From positions 124,001 through 188,000 of the forward strand of contig NZ_QNRR01000005.1 of NCBI RefSeq assembly GCF_003315205.1: a DNA stretch of 64,000 nt, given 5' to 3'. Below, in pieces: positions 37,422 to 45,507 of the stretch. The notes under the pieces are model-generated. The model worked only from the letters and a program-made list of their open reading frames with translations. It did no database searches and was not told the DNA's origin. The first letter of the stretch is position 1; the number at the start of each line of letters is the position of its first letter. Source of the DNA: Roseimicrobium gellanilyticum. Its GTDB lineage: Bacteria; Verrucomicrobiota; Verrucomicrobiia; Verrucomicrobiales; Verrucomicrobiaceae. Both the position numbers and the translations under genes were made by a program.

Positions 37422-37862
37422 CTACTCCATCTTCCTTCTCAGCTTCTTCAGCAGCTCGGCATTTCCTTCGAGCTCCTCCAGGATCAACGTGAGCACCTTC
37501 AGTGTGCTCTTGCTCATGTGGTGCTCCATGCCCTCCACGTCCCGGTGCACGGTTTCCGCGTCGAGGCCGAAGCCGGTGAGCAGACGCGAGAGGACGTCGT
37601 GGCGGCGGGCGATGGCCTGGCCGACTTTTTTTCCCTCGGGGGTGAGGGTCACGCCGCGGTAGCGCTCGTAGATGACGCAGCCCTCGGCGTCCAGTTTCTG
37701 GATCATGTTCGTCACGCTGGCCTGGGAGATGCCGAGATTGCGTGCGATGTCCACTACGCGGGCGTAGCCCTTGGTTTCGATGAGGTTATGAATCTGCTCC
37801 AGGCAATCCTCGCTGGCGCGGGATTGTCCGTTGGCTGGAGTGGTTTTGCGGGCGGCGGGCAT
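37422..37862 (-). CDS. mntR: Manganese-responsive repressor MntR
   Basis: The product has 146 residues in the DtxR/MntR family. The winged-helix domain includes KGYARVVDIARNLGISQASVT, and the wing is ERYRGVTLTPEGKKVG. All six metal ligands of B. subtilis MntR (Asp8, Glu11, His77, Glu99, Glu102, His103) are present at a constant offset of 11: Asp19, Glu22, His88, Glu110, Glu113 and His114. There is no SH3-like domain, as expected for MntR. It is divergent from the metal-transport operon, and palindromes in the 109-base gap are its likely sites. Confidence 0.93.
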   Translation of the reverse strand: MPAARKTTPANGQSRASEDCLEQIHNLIETKGYARVVDIARNLGISQASVTNMIQKLDAEGCVIYERYRGVTLTPEGKKVGQAIARRHDVLSRLLTGFGLDAETVHRDVEGMEHHMSKSTLKVLTLILEELEGNAELLKKLRRKME

Positions 37863-37943
37863 GCTTCGGGGGCTGACAACAGCTTCGGCGAAAGTGGCGG
37901 CTTGTTCAACAGGAACGAAACAAACTAAGCCCTTGCCAAAAAT

Positions 37944-37969
37944 GTTAGCCTCGTCTAACTCTGTTAACA
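37944..37969 (+). promoter_or_regulatory. Probable MntR operator before the metal-transport operon
   Basis: GTTAG-CCTCGT-CTAAC (37944-37959) and the palindrome TGTTAACA (37962-37969) lie immediately before the ATG at 37972. The position suggests that bound repressor would cover the promoter or start site. Between TTGCCA (37933-37938) and the ATG there is little room, so the transcript may be nearly leaderless. Confidence 0.6.
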
Positions 37970-37971
37970 TC

Positions 37972-38907
37972 ATGAAATACTTTTCTCTTGTCCCAACACT
38001 GGCCGCCCTCGCCGGACTGGTGCTGGCCTCGTGCAAACCGACCCCTCCGCAGCCGTCTGACGGCAAACTCTCCGTGGTGACTACCACGACCATGATCACG
38101 GACATGGTGAAGGAAATCGGCGGAGATCAGGTTCGGGTAGAGGCTCTCATGGGACCGGGCGTGGACCCGCATCTGTACAAGCCCACCGCGGAGGACGCCC
38201 GCAAGCTCCGCGAGGCCAAGGCGACTTTTTACAACGGTCTGATGCTGGAGGGGCGGATGCAGGAGCTTTTTGAGAAGTCCAAAAAGGACGGCGGGAAGGT
38301 CTATGAACTCGGCTCCGCCATCAACGAGGCGAACCGCAAGCACGCGGATGGCGACCACTATGATCCCCACGTCTGGGGCGACCCTCGCCTGTGGGTGCTC
38401 TGCGTGGACGTGGTGGTGAAGGGCCTGAGCGAGACGGATCCCGCCCATGCCGCGGACTACGCCAAGCGAGGCGCTGAGACCAAGGCCAGCTACACGGCCG
38501 CCTTTGAGTGGTGTCAGCAGCGCGTTTCGCAGATTCCGCCGGAGTCGAGGGTGCTCATCACGAGCCATGATGCCTTTGCCTATTTTGGCGATGCCTTTGG
38601 GTTCCAGGTGGTTGGGGTGCAGGGCATCTCGACGGTCACGGAAGCTGGCCTGGCGGACGTGGCCAAGGCGGTGGATTTCATCAAGAGCAAGAATGTGAAG
38701 GCCATCTTTGTGGAGTCCTCCGTGCCGCATGCCACCATTGAGCGCATCAGCAAGGACAGCGGTGCGAAGATCGGCGGTGAACTCTTCTCCGATGCGCTCG
38801 GCACGCCGGGGGACATGAAGGACGTCGGAGGCGAGAAGGTCGACCAGGGAACCTATGTCGGCATGATCAAGAGCAACGTGCACACCGTCGTGGAGGCGCT
38901 GAAGTAG
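37972..38907 (+). CDS. Metal-binding lipoprotein of an ABC transporter (TroA/YtgA-like)
   Basis: The product has 311 residues. A lipoprotein signal ends LASC with Cys21. The cluster A-I metal-binding fold has likely ligands His67 (DPHLYKP), His133 (DPHVWGD), His199 (TSHDAFAYF) and Asp274 (FSDALG), the pattern of TroA. His at position three leaves Zn, Mn and Fe all possible, while the MntR neighbour favours Mn or Fe. A short acidic/His stretch (HADGDHYDPH) precedes the second ligand. It is the first gene of the operon and carries the substrate to the permeases encoded downstream. Confidence 0.93.
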   Translation: MKYFSLVPTLAALAGLVLASCKPTPPQPSDGKLSVVTTTTMITDMVKEIGGDQVRVEALMGPGVDPHLYKPTAEDARKLREAKATFYNGLMLEGRMQELFEKSKKDGGKVYELGSAINEANRKHADGDHYDPHVWGDPRLWVLCVDVVVKGLSETDPAHAADYAKRGAETKASYTAAFEWCQQRVSQIPPESRVLITSHDAFAYFGDAFGFQVVGVQGISTVTEAGLADVAKAVDFIKSKNVKAIFVESSVPHATIERISKDSGAKIGGELFSDALGTPGDMKDVGGEKVDQGTYVGMIKSNVHTVVEALK

Positions 38908-38945
38908 TCATTGGGTGTCAGTTTTTAGTCATCAGTCATTTGGTC

Positions 38946-39764
38946 ATGAGAGTATCTATCTTGTTCCTTTCGCTCTTCCCGGTGGTGTGCCAGGCACTCG
39001 AGCCGGCCTCGCCGCCTGACAAATCCAGCTACACATTGCTGAATCCTACGCCGCGCGAATTCATGCGTGAGATGAGTACGGATCGGCCAGACACCACGGA
39101 GAGTGCGTACTCGGTGGATGCGGGCCACTTCCAGGTGGAGTCGACGTTGTTCGGCTTTGCCAAGGACGGCGGTGTGGAGGGCTTTACGTTTGCGGAATCC
39201 AACTTCAAACTAGGCCTCACAAACAACACCGACCTCCAGCTGGTGGTTCCCTTCTATGAGCACGTGCGCGGGGATGGTGTGGATGAGGGTGGCATTGGCG
39301 ATTTGCAGGTGCGCTGGAAGTGGAATCTCCTGGGTAATGACCAGGGTGACATCGCGCTCGCTGTCATGCCTTTCATCAAGGCGCCCACGGCAAGCCACGA
39401 CCTGGGCAATGACAAGGTGGAGGGGGGTGTGATCCTCCCACTGGCGGTGACGTTGAACGACACCTTCAGCTTTGGTACCATGTTCGAAGTGGACTGGGTG
39501 TACGATGACGTGCGTGATGGTTACGAAGTGGATTTCGTAAACACCATCGTGTTGGGCATCGAACTCTCTGAGCGCTGGGGTTCCTTTGTGGAATTCATCA
39601 GCGTGGCAACCACCCGGGCCGAAGCTTCGTGGGAGGGTTATGCGAAAGCCGGTGTCACTTTTGCTGTCTCGGACGATTTCGTATTGGACGCCGGCGCTGC
39701 TGTTGGCGTGAATGATGCAGCGGAGGACTTTGGTGCTTTCGTAGGCTTTTCTTGGAGGCATTAG
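38946..39764 (+). CDS. Outer-membrane transporter-like beta-barrel protein
   Basis: The product has 272 residues. A signal peptide (about 1-18) precedes a beta-rich domain with alternating hydrophobic residues and a terminal aromatic (FVGFSWRH). The opening MSTDRPDTTESAYSVDAGHFQVEST motif is typical of the MetA-pathway/transporter-type beta-barrel family. It lies 38 bases after the binding-protein gene and 10 bases before the ATPase gene, so it is part of the operon. A channel for metal entry across the outer membrane is a reasonable inference; nothing in the sequence shows metal binding. Confidence 0.75.
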   Translation: MRVSILFLSLFPVVCQALEPASPPDKSSYTLLNPTPREFMREMSTDRPDTTESAYSVDAGHFQVESTLFGFAKDGGVEGFTFAESNFKLGLTNNTDLQLVVPFYEHVRGDGVDEGGIGDLQVRWKWNLLGNDQGDIALAVMPFIKAPTASHDLGNDKVEGGVILPLAVTLNDTFSFGTMFEVDWVYDDVRDGYEVDFVNTIVLGIELSERWGSFVEFISVATTRAEASWEGYAKAGVTFAVSDDFVLDAGAAVGVNDAAEDFGAFVGFSWRH

Positions 39765-39774
39765 CAATTTTTCA

Positions 39775-40557
39775 ATGAGCGAACCCCTGACCCCGGCACT
39801 GGAGCTTCACGATCTCACGGTTTCTTACCAGAAGAAGCCTGTGCTCTATGGCGTGGATCTTCAGATTCCGGAGGGGTCGCTCGTAGGACTCATCGGTCCC
39901 AATGGCGCGGGAAAGAGCACGCTCATCCGTGCCGTGATGGGGCTGCTGCCGCTCTCGAGTGGCTGGGTGAAGGTCTTCGGCCAGCCGTTCAAGGATGCCC
40001 GCAAGCGTGTCGGCTACGTGCCGCAGCGTGAGGAGGTGGATTGGGACTTTCCCGTGAACGTCATGGACGTGGTGCTCATGGGAAGGTACGGGAAGTTGGG
40101 GCTCTTCAAGCGGCCGGGCAAGGAGGACCGCGAAAAGGCCCGTGAAGCGCTCGACAAGGTCTCCATGCTTCCTTTTGCTGGAAGACAGATCTCCAACCTC
40201 AGCGGTGGCCAGCAGCAGCGGGTGTTCCTTGCACGAGCGCTGGCGCAGGAAAGTGACCTGTATCTCATGGATGAGCCCTTCGCCGGGGTGGATGCGGCTA
40301 CGGAGCGCGCCATCATTGCGTTGCTCCAGGAGCTGAAATCCCGAGGCAAGACCATCCTGGTGGTCCATCATGATCTCACGACGGCGCGGGAATACTTTGA
40401 CCGGCTGGTGTTGCTGAACATGCGCGTGGTGGCCACGGGTCCCACGGAGCAGATATTCAATGCGGAGCTGTTGCAGAAAACCTACGGTGGCAAGCTCACC
40501 CTGCTGAGCGATGTCACGAGCGAACTGGCGCGTAGCGAAAGGGGGGAGCGGGGATGA
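39775..40557 (+). CDS. Metal ABC transporter ATP-binding protein (YtgB/MntB-like)
   Basis: The product has 260 residues. It has Walker A GPNGAGKST (about 42-50), the Q-loop in VGYVPQREEVDWDFP, signature LSGGQQQRVFLARAL, Walker B LYLMDEPFAGVD, and switch His in LVVHHDLTT. The VPQREEVDWDFPVNVMDVV stretch is typical of Mn/Zn/Fe importers of the MntABC/ZnuABC type. It powers uptake through the two permeases encoded directly downstream. Confidence 0.95.
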   Translation: MSEPLTPALELHDLTVSYQKKPVLYGVDLQIPEGSLVGLIGPNGAGKSTLIRAVMGLLPLSSGWVKVFGQPFKDARKRVGYVPQREEVDWDFPVNVMDVVLMGRYGKLGLFKRPGKEDREKAREALDKVSMLPFAGRQISNLSGGQQQRVFLARALAQESDLYLMDEPFAGVDAATERAIIALLQELKSRGKTILVVHHDLTTAREYFDRLVLLNMRVVATGPTEQIFNAELLQKTYGGKLTLLSDVTSELARSERGERG

Positions 40558-40570
40558 CCCGCGCTTGGAG

Positions 40571-42052
40571 ATGAACCGTCAGGGCATGATATCCAGGTTC
40601 GCAAGGCACGGGCGCAAGATCCTGATGCTGCTGTTGCTGGCATTGGTGGTCGCAAGTCCCGCGCACGCTGCACGGATTGGCGATGTGACGGACACCAATG
40701 CGTGGGAGCAGGCCCTGCGTTTCTTCAGTTTCCGTGACGATGGCCTGCGTGTGGCGTTGGCTGGTTGCATGCTGTTGGGGTTGAACTGCGGCCTGCTTGG
40801 CGGGTTCATCGTGGTGCGTCGTCTCTCGCTCGTGGGAGATACACTTTCACATGCAGTGCTCCCCGGGGTGGCACTGGGTTTCCTGTGGAACATGAGCAAG
40901 CACCCCGTGGCCATCCTGGTGGGCGCTACCTTGGTTGGCGGCCTGGCCATGCTGGTGGTGAATGTCATCACGCGCACTACGAAGCTGAAGCAGGACACGG
41001 CGCTGGGTCTCGTGCTCTCGTCATTCTTCGCGATTGGCTTGTGTCTGGTATCCATCATCCAGCAGTTGCCCACAGGGAACAAAAGCGGCCTGGACAAATT
41101 CTTCTTCGGCCAGGCGGCCGCGATCTCGGAGGGTGACCTGTGGCTGTTGTCCGGCACTTCGCTGGTGTCGCTCACATTCCTCGCAGTGTGTTATCGAGGC
41201 CTCCTCACGCTGAGTTTTCATCGCGGTTATGGGGAGACGCTCGGCCTGCCCATGAGCTGGCTGCATCACGTCCTCATGCTTCTCACCTCGTTCGCGGTGG
41301 TGACCGCGATGCAGGCAGTGGGAGTCGTGCTCGTCTCCGCCATGCTCATCATTCCTGCGGCCACGGCGTATCTGCTCACCGATCGCATGCACCGGCTGCT
41401 GGTGTATGCGGCGGTTCTGGGCGTGCTCACGGCGGCGTTGGGAGCCTTCTTCTCGTTCCTTGGAAACAATCTGCCCACGGGGCCTTTCATGGTACTCGCG
41501 GGAGCGGTGTTCTTCCTGGCGGCGTTCTTCCTGAGTCCCCGTCACGGCTGGCTGGTGAGGCTGTGGCGACAGCGTTCCCGTCGTCTTCGCACCGAGCGTG
41601 AGAATACGCTCAAGGCAATGCATCGTGTTCTGGAGAACCGCCAGTTTCACGGAGAGTCCGTGTCGCTGCTGGAGCTGGCCCAGCTCCGCCGTGAAACGCT
41701 TGAGGAAAGCCGGCTTCGGGCGCTTGAGCTGCAGCGTGCGCATCTGGCCACCCTGAGTGAGGGCGGCAAGGAATTGCACTTCACCCCGCAGGGCTGGCAG
41801 CAGGCGCAGGCCATTGTGCGGAATCACCGGCTGTGGGAGCTTTACCTCACGAACATCATGCAGTTCGAGTCGGACCATGTGCATGATGAGGCGGAGAAGA
41901 TCGAGCACATCCTCGGTGCGGACGCGGTGCGCGAGCTCGAGCGCAAGCTGGCGTTCCCGCAGACCGATCCGCACGGGCGTAAGATTCCGGGCGTGCGCGA
42001 GGCAGACATGGCCCCGCAGCCAACCTCGGACCTCACCGGTTACAAGTCATGA
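40571..42052 (+). CDS. Metal ABC permease fused to a DtxR-like regulator (YtgCR-like)
   Basis: The product has 493 residues. Residues 1-335 form a MntB/ZnuB-type permease with a hydrophobic leader and about eight helices, including GGFIVVRRLSLVGDTLSHAV. Residues 340-493 form a winged-helix plus metal-binding and dimerisation domain of the DtxR family. His419, Glu423, His438, Glu442, Glu445 and His446 align without gaps with DtxR His79, Glu83, His98, Cys102, Glu105 and His106, with Glu in place of Cys102 as in MntR. This architecture is known from chlamydial YtgCR, where the regulator is released by proteolysis. The start at 40571 is a choice between ATGs at 40511, 40571 and 40586. Confidence 0.92.
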   Translation: MNRQGMISRFARHGRKILMLLLLALVVASPAHAARIGDVTDTNAWEQALRFFSFRDDGLRVALAGCMLLGLNCGLLGGFIVVRRLSLVGDTLSHAVLPGVALGFLWNMSKHPVAILVGATLVGGLAMLVVNVITRTTKLKQDTALGLVLSSFFAIGLCLVSIIQQLPTGNKSGLDKFFFGQAAAISEGDLWLLSGTSLVSLTFLAVCYRGLLTLSFHRGYGETLGLPMSWLHHVLMLLTSFAVVTAMQAVGVVLVSAMLIIPAATAYLLTDRMHRLLVYAAVLGVLTAALGAFFSFLGNNLPTGPFMVLAGAVFFLAAFFLSPRHGWLVRLWRQRSRRLRTERENTLKAMHRVLENRQFHGESVSLLELAQLRRETLEESRLRALELQRAHLATLSEGGKELHFTPQGWQQAQAIVRNHRLWELYLTNIMQFESDHVHDEAEKIEHILGADAVRELERKLAFPQTDPHGRKIPGVREADMAPQPTSDLTGYKS

Positions 42053-43011
42053 GCCAGTTGATCCCAGCTTTCGATTTTCACCGTATGGTGGTCTCGCCAT
42101 GGACGGATGCGATCGATGTGTACGGGTGGATGGTGCTCATGGCCTTCCTCGTCACTGCCACGTGCGGCCTGGTGGGGAATTATCTCATCCTGCGTCGCAT
42201 GGCGTTGGTGGGAGACGCCATCAGCCACAGTGTGCTTCCGGGTCTGGCCGTGGCTTATCTTGCCACGGGCGCGTTGTCGATTCCCATCATGTTTGCCGGG
42301 GCGCTGGGAGCCGGGCTTCTCACCACGGGGCTTATTGAATTCATCCACACGCGCTCCCGCATCAAGGCGGACGCGGCCATCGGCATCACGTTCTGCACCC
42401 TGTTCGCGCTCGGTGTGGTGATCATCAATGTCTTTGCCTCGCGCGTGCACCTGGACACCGATTGCGTGTTGTACGGCGAGCTGAGCTATCTCAGCCGTGG
42501 TGCGGATGAAATCGCTCCGCAGGAAGTGCTGGTGATGGGTGGGGTGGCTATTGTCGTGGCACTTTTGATCGCGCTCTTCTACAAGGAACTGCTTGTCAGC
42601 TCGTTCGATGCATCACTGTCGGCATCGCTGGGCTTCCCTCCCAAGCTCATCCACCTCGCACTCATGGCGGTGCTTTCCATTGTGATTGTGTCGGCGTTTG
42701 AAAGCGTGGGGGCCATCCTGGTGATTGCCACGCTCATCCTGCCGGGTGCCACGGCGCAGCTTATTAGTTCCCGGCTTTCCGCCTGTCTGTGGCTGAGTGT
42801 GGTCTTTGCGGCCATCAGCTCGGTGCTTGGTTTGCATCTCAGTCTGTGGATCGGCAGCTCCATGGCGGCCGCGGTGGTGGTGTCGGGGACAGGATTGTTC
42901 GTCCTGGCGTGGCTGTTTGGCCCCCATGGATTGCTGCGCAGTCGTGCGGCGACCCACAATGCGATCGATGGGGGAAAGGAAGTTTCGTCCGCCGGTAGGG
43001 TGACGGAATAG
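42049..43011 (+). CDS. Second metal ABC permease (YtgD-like)
   Basis: The product has 320 residues with about eight membrane helices. The family motif is NYLILRRMALVGDAISHSVLPG, and the conserved VSAFESVGAILVIATLILPGATA lies near residue 205. It forms the channel together with the preceding fused permease. Its ATG overlaps the previous stop by 4 bases (ATGA), which implies translational coupling. The C-terminal 25 residues after LFGPHGLLRSR are polar and lie in the cytoplasm. Confidence 0.93.
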   Translation: MSQLIPAFDFHRMVVSPWTDAIDVYGWMVLMAFLVTATCGLVGNYLILRRMALVGDAISHSVLPGLAVAYLATGALSIPIMFAGALGAGLLTTGLIEFIHTRSRIKADAAIGITFCTLFALGVVIINVFASRVHLDTDCVLYGELSYLSRGADEIAPQEVLVMGGVAIVVALLIALFYKELLVSSFDASLSASLGFPPKLIHLALMAVLSIVIVSAFESVGAILVIATLILPGATAQLISSRLSACLWLSVVFAAISSVLGLHLSLWIGSSMAAAVVVSGTGLFVLAWLFGPHGLLRSRAATHNAIDGGKEVSSAGRVTE

Positions 43012-43068
43012 CCGCGTCTGCATCACCGCTGGCGCTTGCATCCCGCGCATCTGCGTGCTCCATGCCAC

Positions 43069-43740
43069 ATGCAGCATTTGGGATTCATCTTCGATTGGGA
43101 CGGCGTGGTCATCGATTCGCACGCCCAGCATGAGGAAAGCTGGGGCCTTCTCTTCGACGAGTTGGGCCGCGACATGCCGGAGGACTTCTTCAAGCGCACC
43201 TTCGGCATGCGGAATCAGCAGATCATCCCCGAGTGGTTCGACTTCGTAGACGCGTCCGACCTCGAGACTATTGCCCGCCTCGGTGGCCGCAAGGAGGAGC
43301 TGTATCGGGATATCCTGCGCCGGGATGGACTTCAGGCCTTGCCGGGGGTGCACGACCTCCTTGAGGAACTGCAGAACCTTGGAATCCCTGCGGCCGTGGG
43401 TTCGTCCACTCCCCGGGTGAACATCGACTTCGTCATGGATATGATCGGGCTGTCCGGCATGTTCACCGCCAGCGTCACGGCAGAGGACGTCACCGCCGGT
43501 AAGCCGGATCCGCAGGTCTTCTTGAAAGCGGCAGAAGGCATCCAGCGGGAGCCCAAGAACTGCATTGTATTCGAAGATGCCTACGTTGGCATCGAGGCAG
43601 GCAAGCGTGCGGGCATGAAAGTTGTGGGCGTGGCTACCACGCACCCGCGCCATACACTCACGGATGCGGACGTTGCCCTGCCGAACCTCGATGGTGTCAC
43701 CGTGAGCAGCCTGCTGGGCGCGCTGGGCATTCAGCGATAG
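43069..43740 (+). CDS. HAD-family hydrolase, beta-phosphoglucomutase-like
   Basis: The product has 223 residues. HAD motif I is FDWDGVVIDS (nucleophile Asp9, Asp11), motif II is VGSSTP, motif III includes Lys in AGKPDPQVFLKAAE, and motif IV is CIVFEDAYVGIEAGKRAGM. The helical cap between residues 18 and 85 marks the beta-PGM/phosphatase subgroup. It acts on phosphosugars or similar compounds. The ATG at 43069 was preferred to 43036. It follows the metal operon by 57 bases and may be read from it. Confidence 0.88.
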   Translation: MQHLGFIFDWDGVVIDSHAQHEESWGLLFDELGRDMPEDFFKRTFGMRNQQIIPEWFDFVDASDLETIARLGGRKEELYRDILRRDGLQALPGVHDLLEELQNLGIPAAVGSSTPRVNIDFVMDMIGLSGMFTASVTAEDVTAGKPDPQVFLKAAEGIQREPKNCIVFEDAYVGIEAGKRAGMKVVGVATTHPRHTLTDADVALPNLDGVTVSSLLGALGIQR

Positions 43741-43778
43741 ACGACTGCTCCCGCCACGCATGGAGCACGGAGGACTGA

Positions 43779-43795
43779 CCGCCGAGGCTCGGCGG
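43779..43795 (+). terminator. Terminator-like hairpin after the HAD gene
   Basis: A 7-bp stem (CCGCCGA at 43779-43785 with TCGGCGG at 43789-43795) has a 3-base loop and is followed by ACTACTTTCT. The T run is interrupted. It lies 38 bases past the HAD stop. Confidence 0.5.
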
Positions 43796-43818
43796 ACTAC
43801 TTTCTATCCGGGCACAAC

Positions 43819-43852
43819 AAAGCGTGCCGCCCACGGTGTGGCAGCACGCTTT
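43819..43852. terminator. Possible bidirectional hairpin between the HAD and ribosomal-protein genes
   Basis: AAAGCGTGC (43819-43827) pairs with GCACGCTTT (43844-43852), with a 16-base loop that has further pairing. It lies between convergent genes. Only three T residues follow in either direction, so termination strength is uncertain. Confidence 0.5.
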
Positions 43853-43914
43853 GAAGGAAAACTGTCGGGAGGGCAACACGCGGGACTGCAGCAAAAGCGT
43901 GCGTCCCAGGCGGG

Positions 43915-44019
43915 CTACGCCTTGTAACGCAAGCGCTTCTTGTGGCGGTTGGCCTTCATGCGCTTCTTGCGTTTGTGTTTGTTGATTTTCGTCTTACGAC
44001 GCTTCTTGAGCGAGCCCAT
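43915..44019 (-). CDS. Very small basic ribosomal protein, bS22/mS38-like
   Basis: The product has 34 residues, almost entirely Lys, Arg, His and Asn. It starts MGSLKKRRKTKINKHKRKKR and ends RHKKRLRYKA. The start MGS(x)KKRRK and KH(x)KK...R patterns fit the AURKAIP1/COX24 (mS38) domain, which includes mycobacterial bS22 and small Bacteroidota proteins. These sit near the decoding site of the small subunit. There is no ribosome-binding site. It lies 46 bases downstream of hisG on the same strand and is probably co-transcribed. Because of its length it is easily missed in annotation. Confidence 0.78.
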   Translation of the reverse strand: MGSLKKRRKTKINKHKRKKRMKANRHKKRLRYKA

Positions 44020-44065
44020 GTTTCGTGTTTGTCTTTGGTTTGGTTAGGGGAAAGGGGTCTGCAGG

Positions 44066-44959
44066 TCAATGGACGACCTTGTTCAGAGGGTATTCGATGA
44101 TCCCCTCCGCGCCGAGCGCCTTCAGTTGGGGGATGATTTCACGGACCACCGATTCATCAATGATGGTTTCGATGGCCACCCAGCCACCGCCGGCGAGCTG
44201 GGAGATGGTGGGACGGCGCAGGGAGGGCAGAGCGTGGAGCATGTTCTCCAGCTTGTGCTCTGGCAGGTTCATCTTCACGCCGACCTTGTAGCGGGCTTCG
44301 AGGGCTCCATTCAGCAGCATCGAGAGACGCTGCATCTTTTCGCGCTTCCAGGGATCCGAGTAGGCCGGCTTGCTGCTGACGAACTGCGGGTAGCTCTCCA
44401 TCAGCGTGTCCACGATGCGCAACTTGTTCGCACGCAGGGAGGAACCGGTCTCTGTGATGTCCACGATGGCGTCTACCATTTCGGGGACCTTCACTTCGGT
44501 AGCACCCCAAGAGAACTCGAGCTCCGCCTGAACGCCGTTGCGGTCAAGGTAGGCACGGGTGAGACCGATGGCCTCGGTTGCGATGCGCTTGCCCTGAAGG
44601 TCTTTGACGGTCCGGATAGAGGAGTCCTCGGGGACAACCAGCACCCAGCGGGTGGGCATGGAAGTGGCCTTGCTGTAACGCAGGTCTGTAATCACCTCAA
44701 CGTCAGCAGCATTCTCCGCAATCCAGTCCTTTCCGGTGATGCCGCAGTCGAGGAACCCATGGTCGACGTAGCGACCGATTTCCTGGGCGCGCAGCAAGCG
44801 GATCTCCAGTTCCGGATCATCCACGCTGGGGCGGTAGGAGCGGCTGTTGACGACGATGTTGTATCCAGAACGGTTGAAGAGATCCAAGGTCGGCTCCTGG
44901 AGGCTGCCTTTGGGCAGTCCGAGCCGGAGGATGTTCTTCTGGGTGCTGTTGTCCGCCAT
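44066..44959 (-). CDS. hisG: ATP phosphoribosyltransferase, long form
   Basis: The product has 297 residues and catalyses the first, feedback-regulated step of histidine synthesis. [18 protein letters not shown] starts the domain. [17 protein letters not shown] and [17 protein letters not shown] are the expected catalytic segments. The C-terminal 75 residues (from about 220) are the ACT-like regulatory domain of the long form, so no separate HisZ is needed. No other his gene is nearby. The bS22-like gene follows 46 bases downstream. Confidence 0.95.
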   Translation of the reverse strand: MADNSTQKNILRLGLPKGSLQEPTLDLFNRSGYNIVVNSRSYRPSVDDPELEIRLLRAQEIGRYVDHGFLDCGITGKDWIAENAADVEVITDLRYSKATSMPTRWVLVVPEDSSIRTVKDLQGKRIATEAIGLTRAYLDRNGVQAELEFSWGATEVKVPEMVDAIVDITETGSSLRANKLRIVDTLMESYPQFVSSKPAYSDPWKREKMQRLSMLLNGALEARYKVGVKMNLPEHKLENMLHALPSLRRPTISQLAGGGWVAIETIIDESVVREIIPQLKALGAEGIIEYPLNKVVH

Positions 44960-45077
44960 GCGCGTTGTGGAAAAGGGGGCGCGCAGAATACACGGGTGGT
45001 CTAGCTTGGCGAGGGAAAAAATGCCAGGATGTCGTCCTTCGCCTTCCGGCTCTATTCCGCTGGGGGCGGTCTGAGCT

Positions 45078-45347
45078 TCAAGGCGGGATCTTGACGTCCC
45101 GACCGCTGCACAAGCTGAAGTACCATGCGTAGAACTCGGCAGCCGGGTGCCATTTCACGAGAAGGCCAATGGGGGAGTAGGCGATGGAGACCGCCTTCTC
45201 CATCGTTTCGTTTGATTTCCAACCCCAGCGGATGGAGGCCGCCACAAGCAGGCCGGGAGATAGCAAATACACGAGTAGCACCAGGGTGCAAACGGCAGCC
45301 CACATCGTGGTGGTGGTTGTCTTCTGTGGAGCCGGCTCTTCGCCCAT
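45078..45347 (-). CDS. Small membrane protein of unknown function
   Basis: The product has 89 residues. A Thr-rich N-terminus precedes one strong membrane helix (about 16-38, [21 protein letters not shown]) and a weaker hydrophobic stretch near 55-75 ([20 protein letters not shown]). There is no motif. It lies 118 bases upstream of hisG on the same strand, with a 160-base gap to the divergent gpmI. A coding sequence is plausible but not certain. Confidence 0.5.
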   Translation of the reverse strand: MGEEPAPQKTTTTTMWAAVCTLVLLVYLLSPGLLVAASIRWGWKSNETMEKAVSIAYSPIGLLVKWHPAAEFYAWYFSLCSGRDVKIPP

Positions 45348-45507
45348 GCAGGAGTGATATCATAAATGGGCATTCGGCACCAGCGCATAGGTCAGGCGTG
45401 CAGCTGGCTTTTGTTCCCCTTGATTCCGGCCTCTTTGCAGGCATGGAAACAGCTCGCCACATCCTGCACGAGGATCGCCCGGCGTCCTTAACCCTTTTCA
45501 TATCATC

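Noticed and set aside
37945-38883. 312-codon minus-strand frame rich in His, Val and Gly
   Set aside because: It is the shadow of the metal-binding lipoprotein gene.
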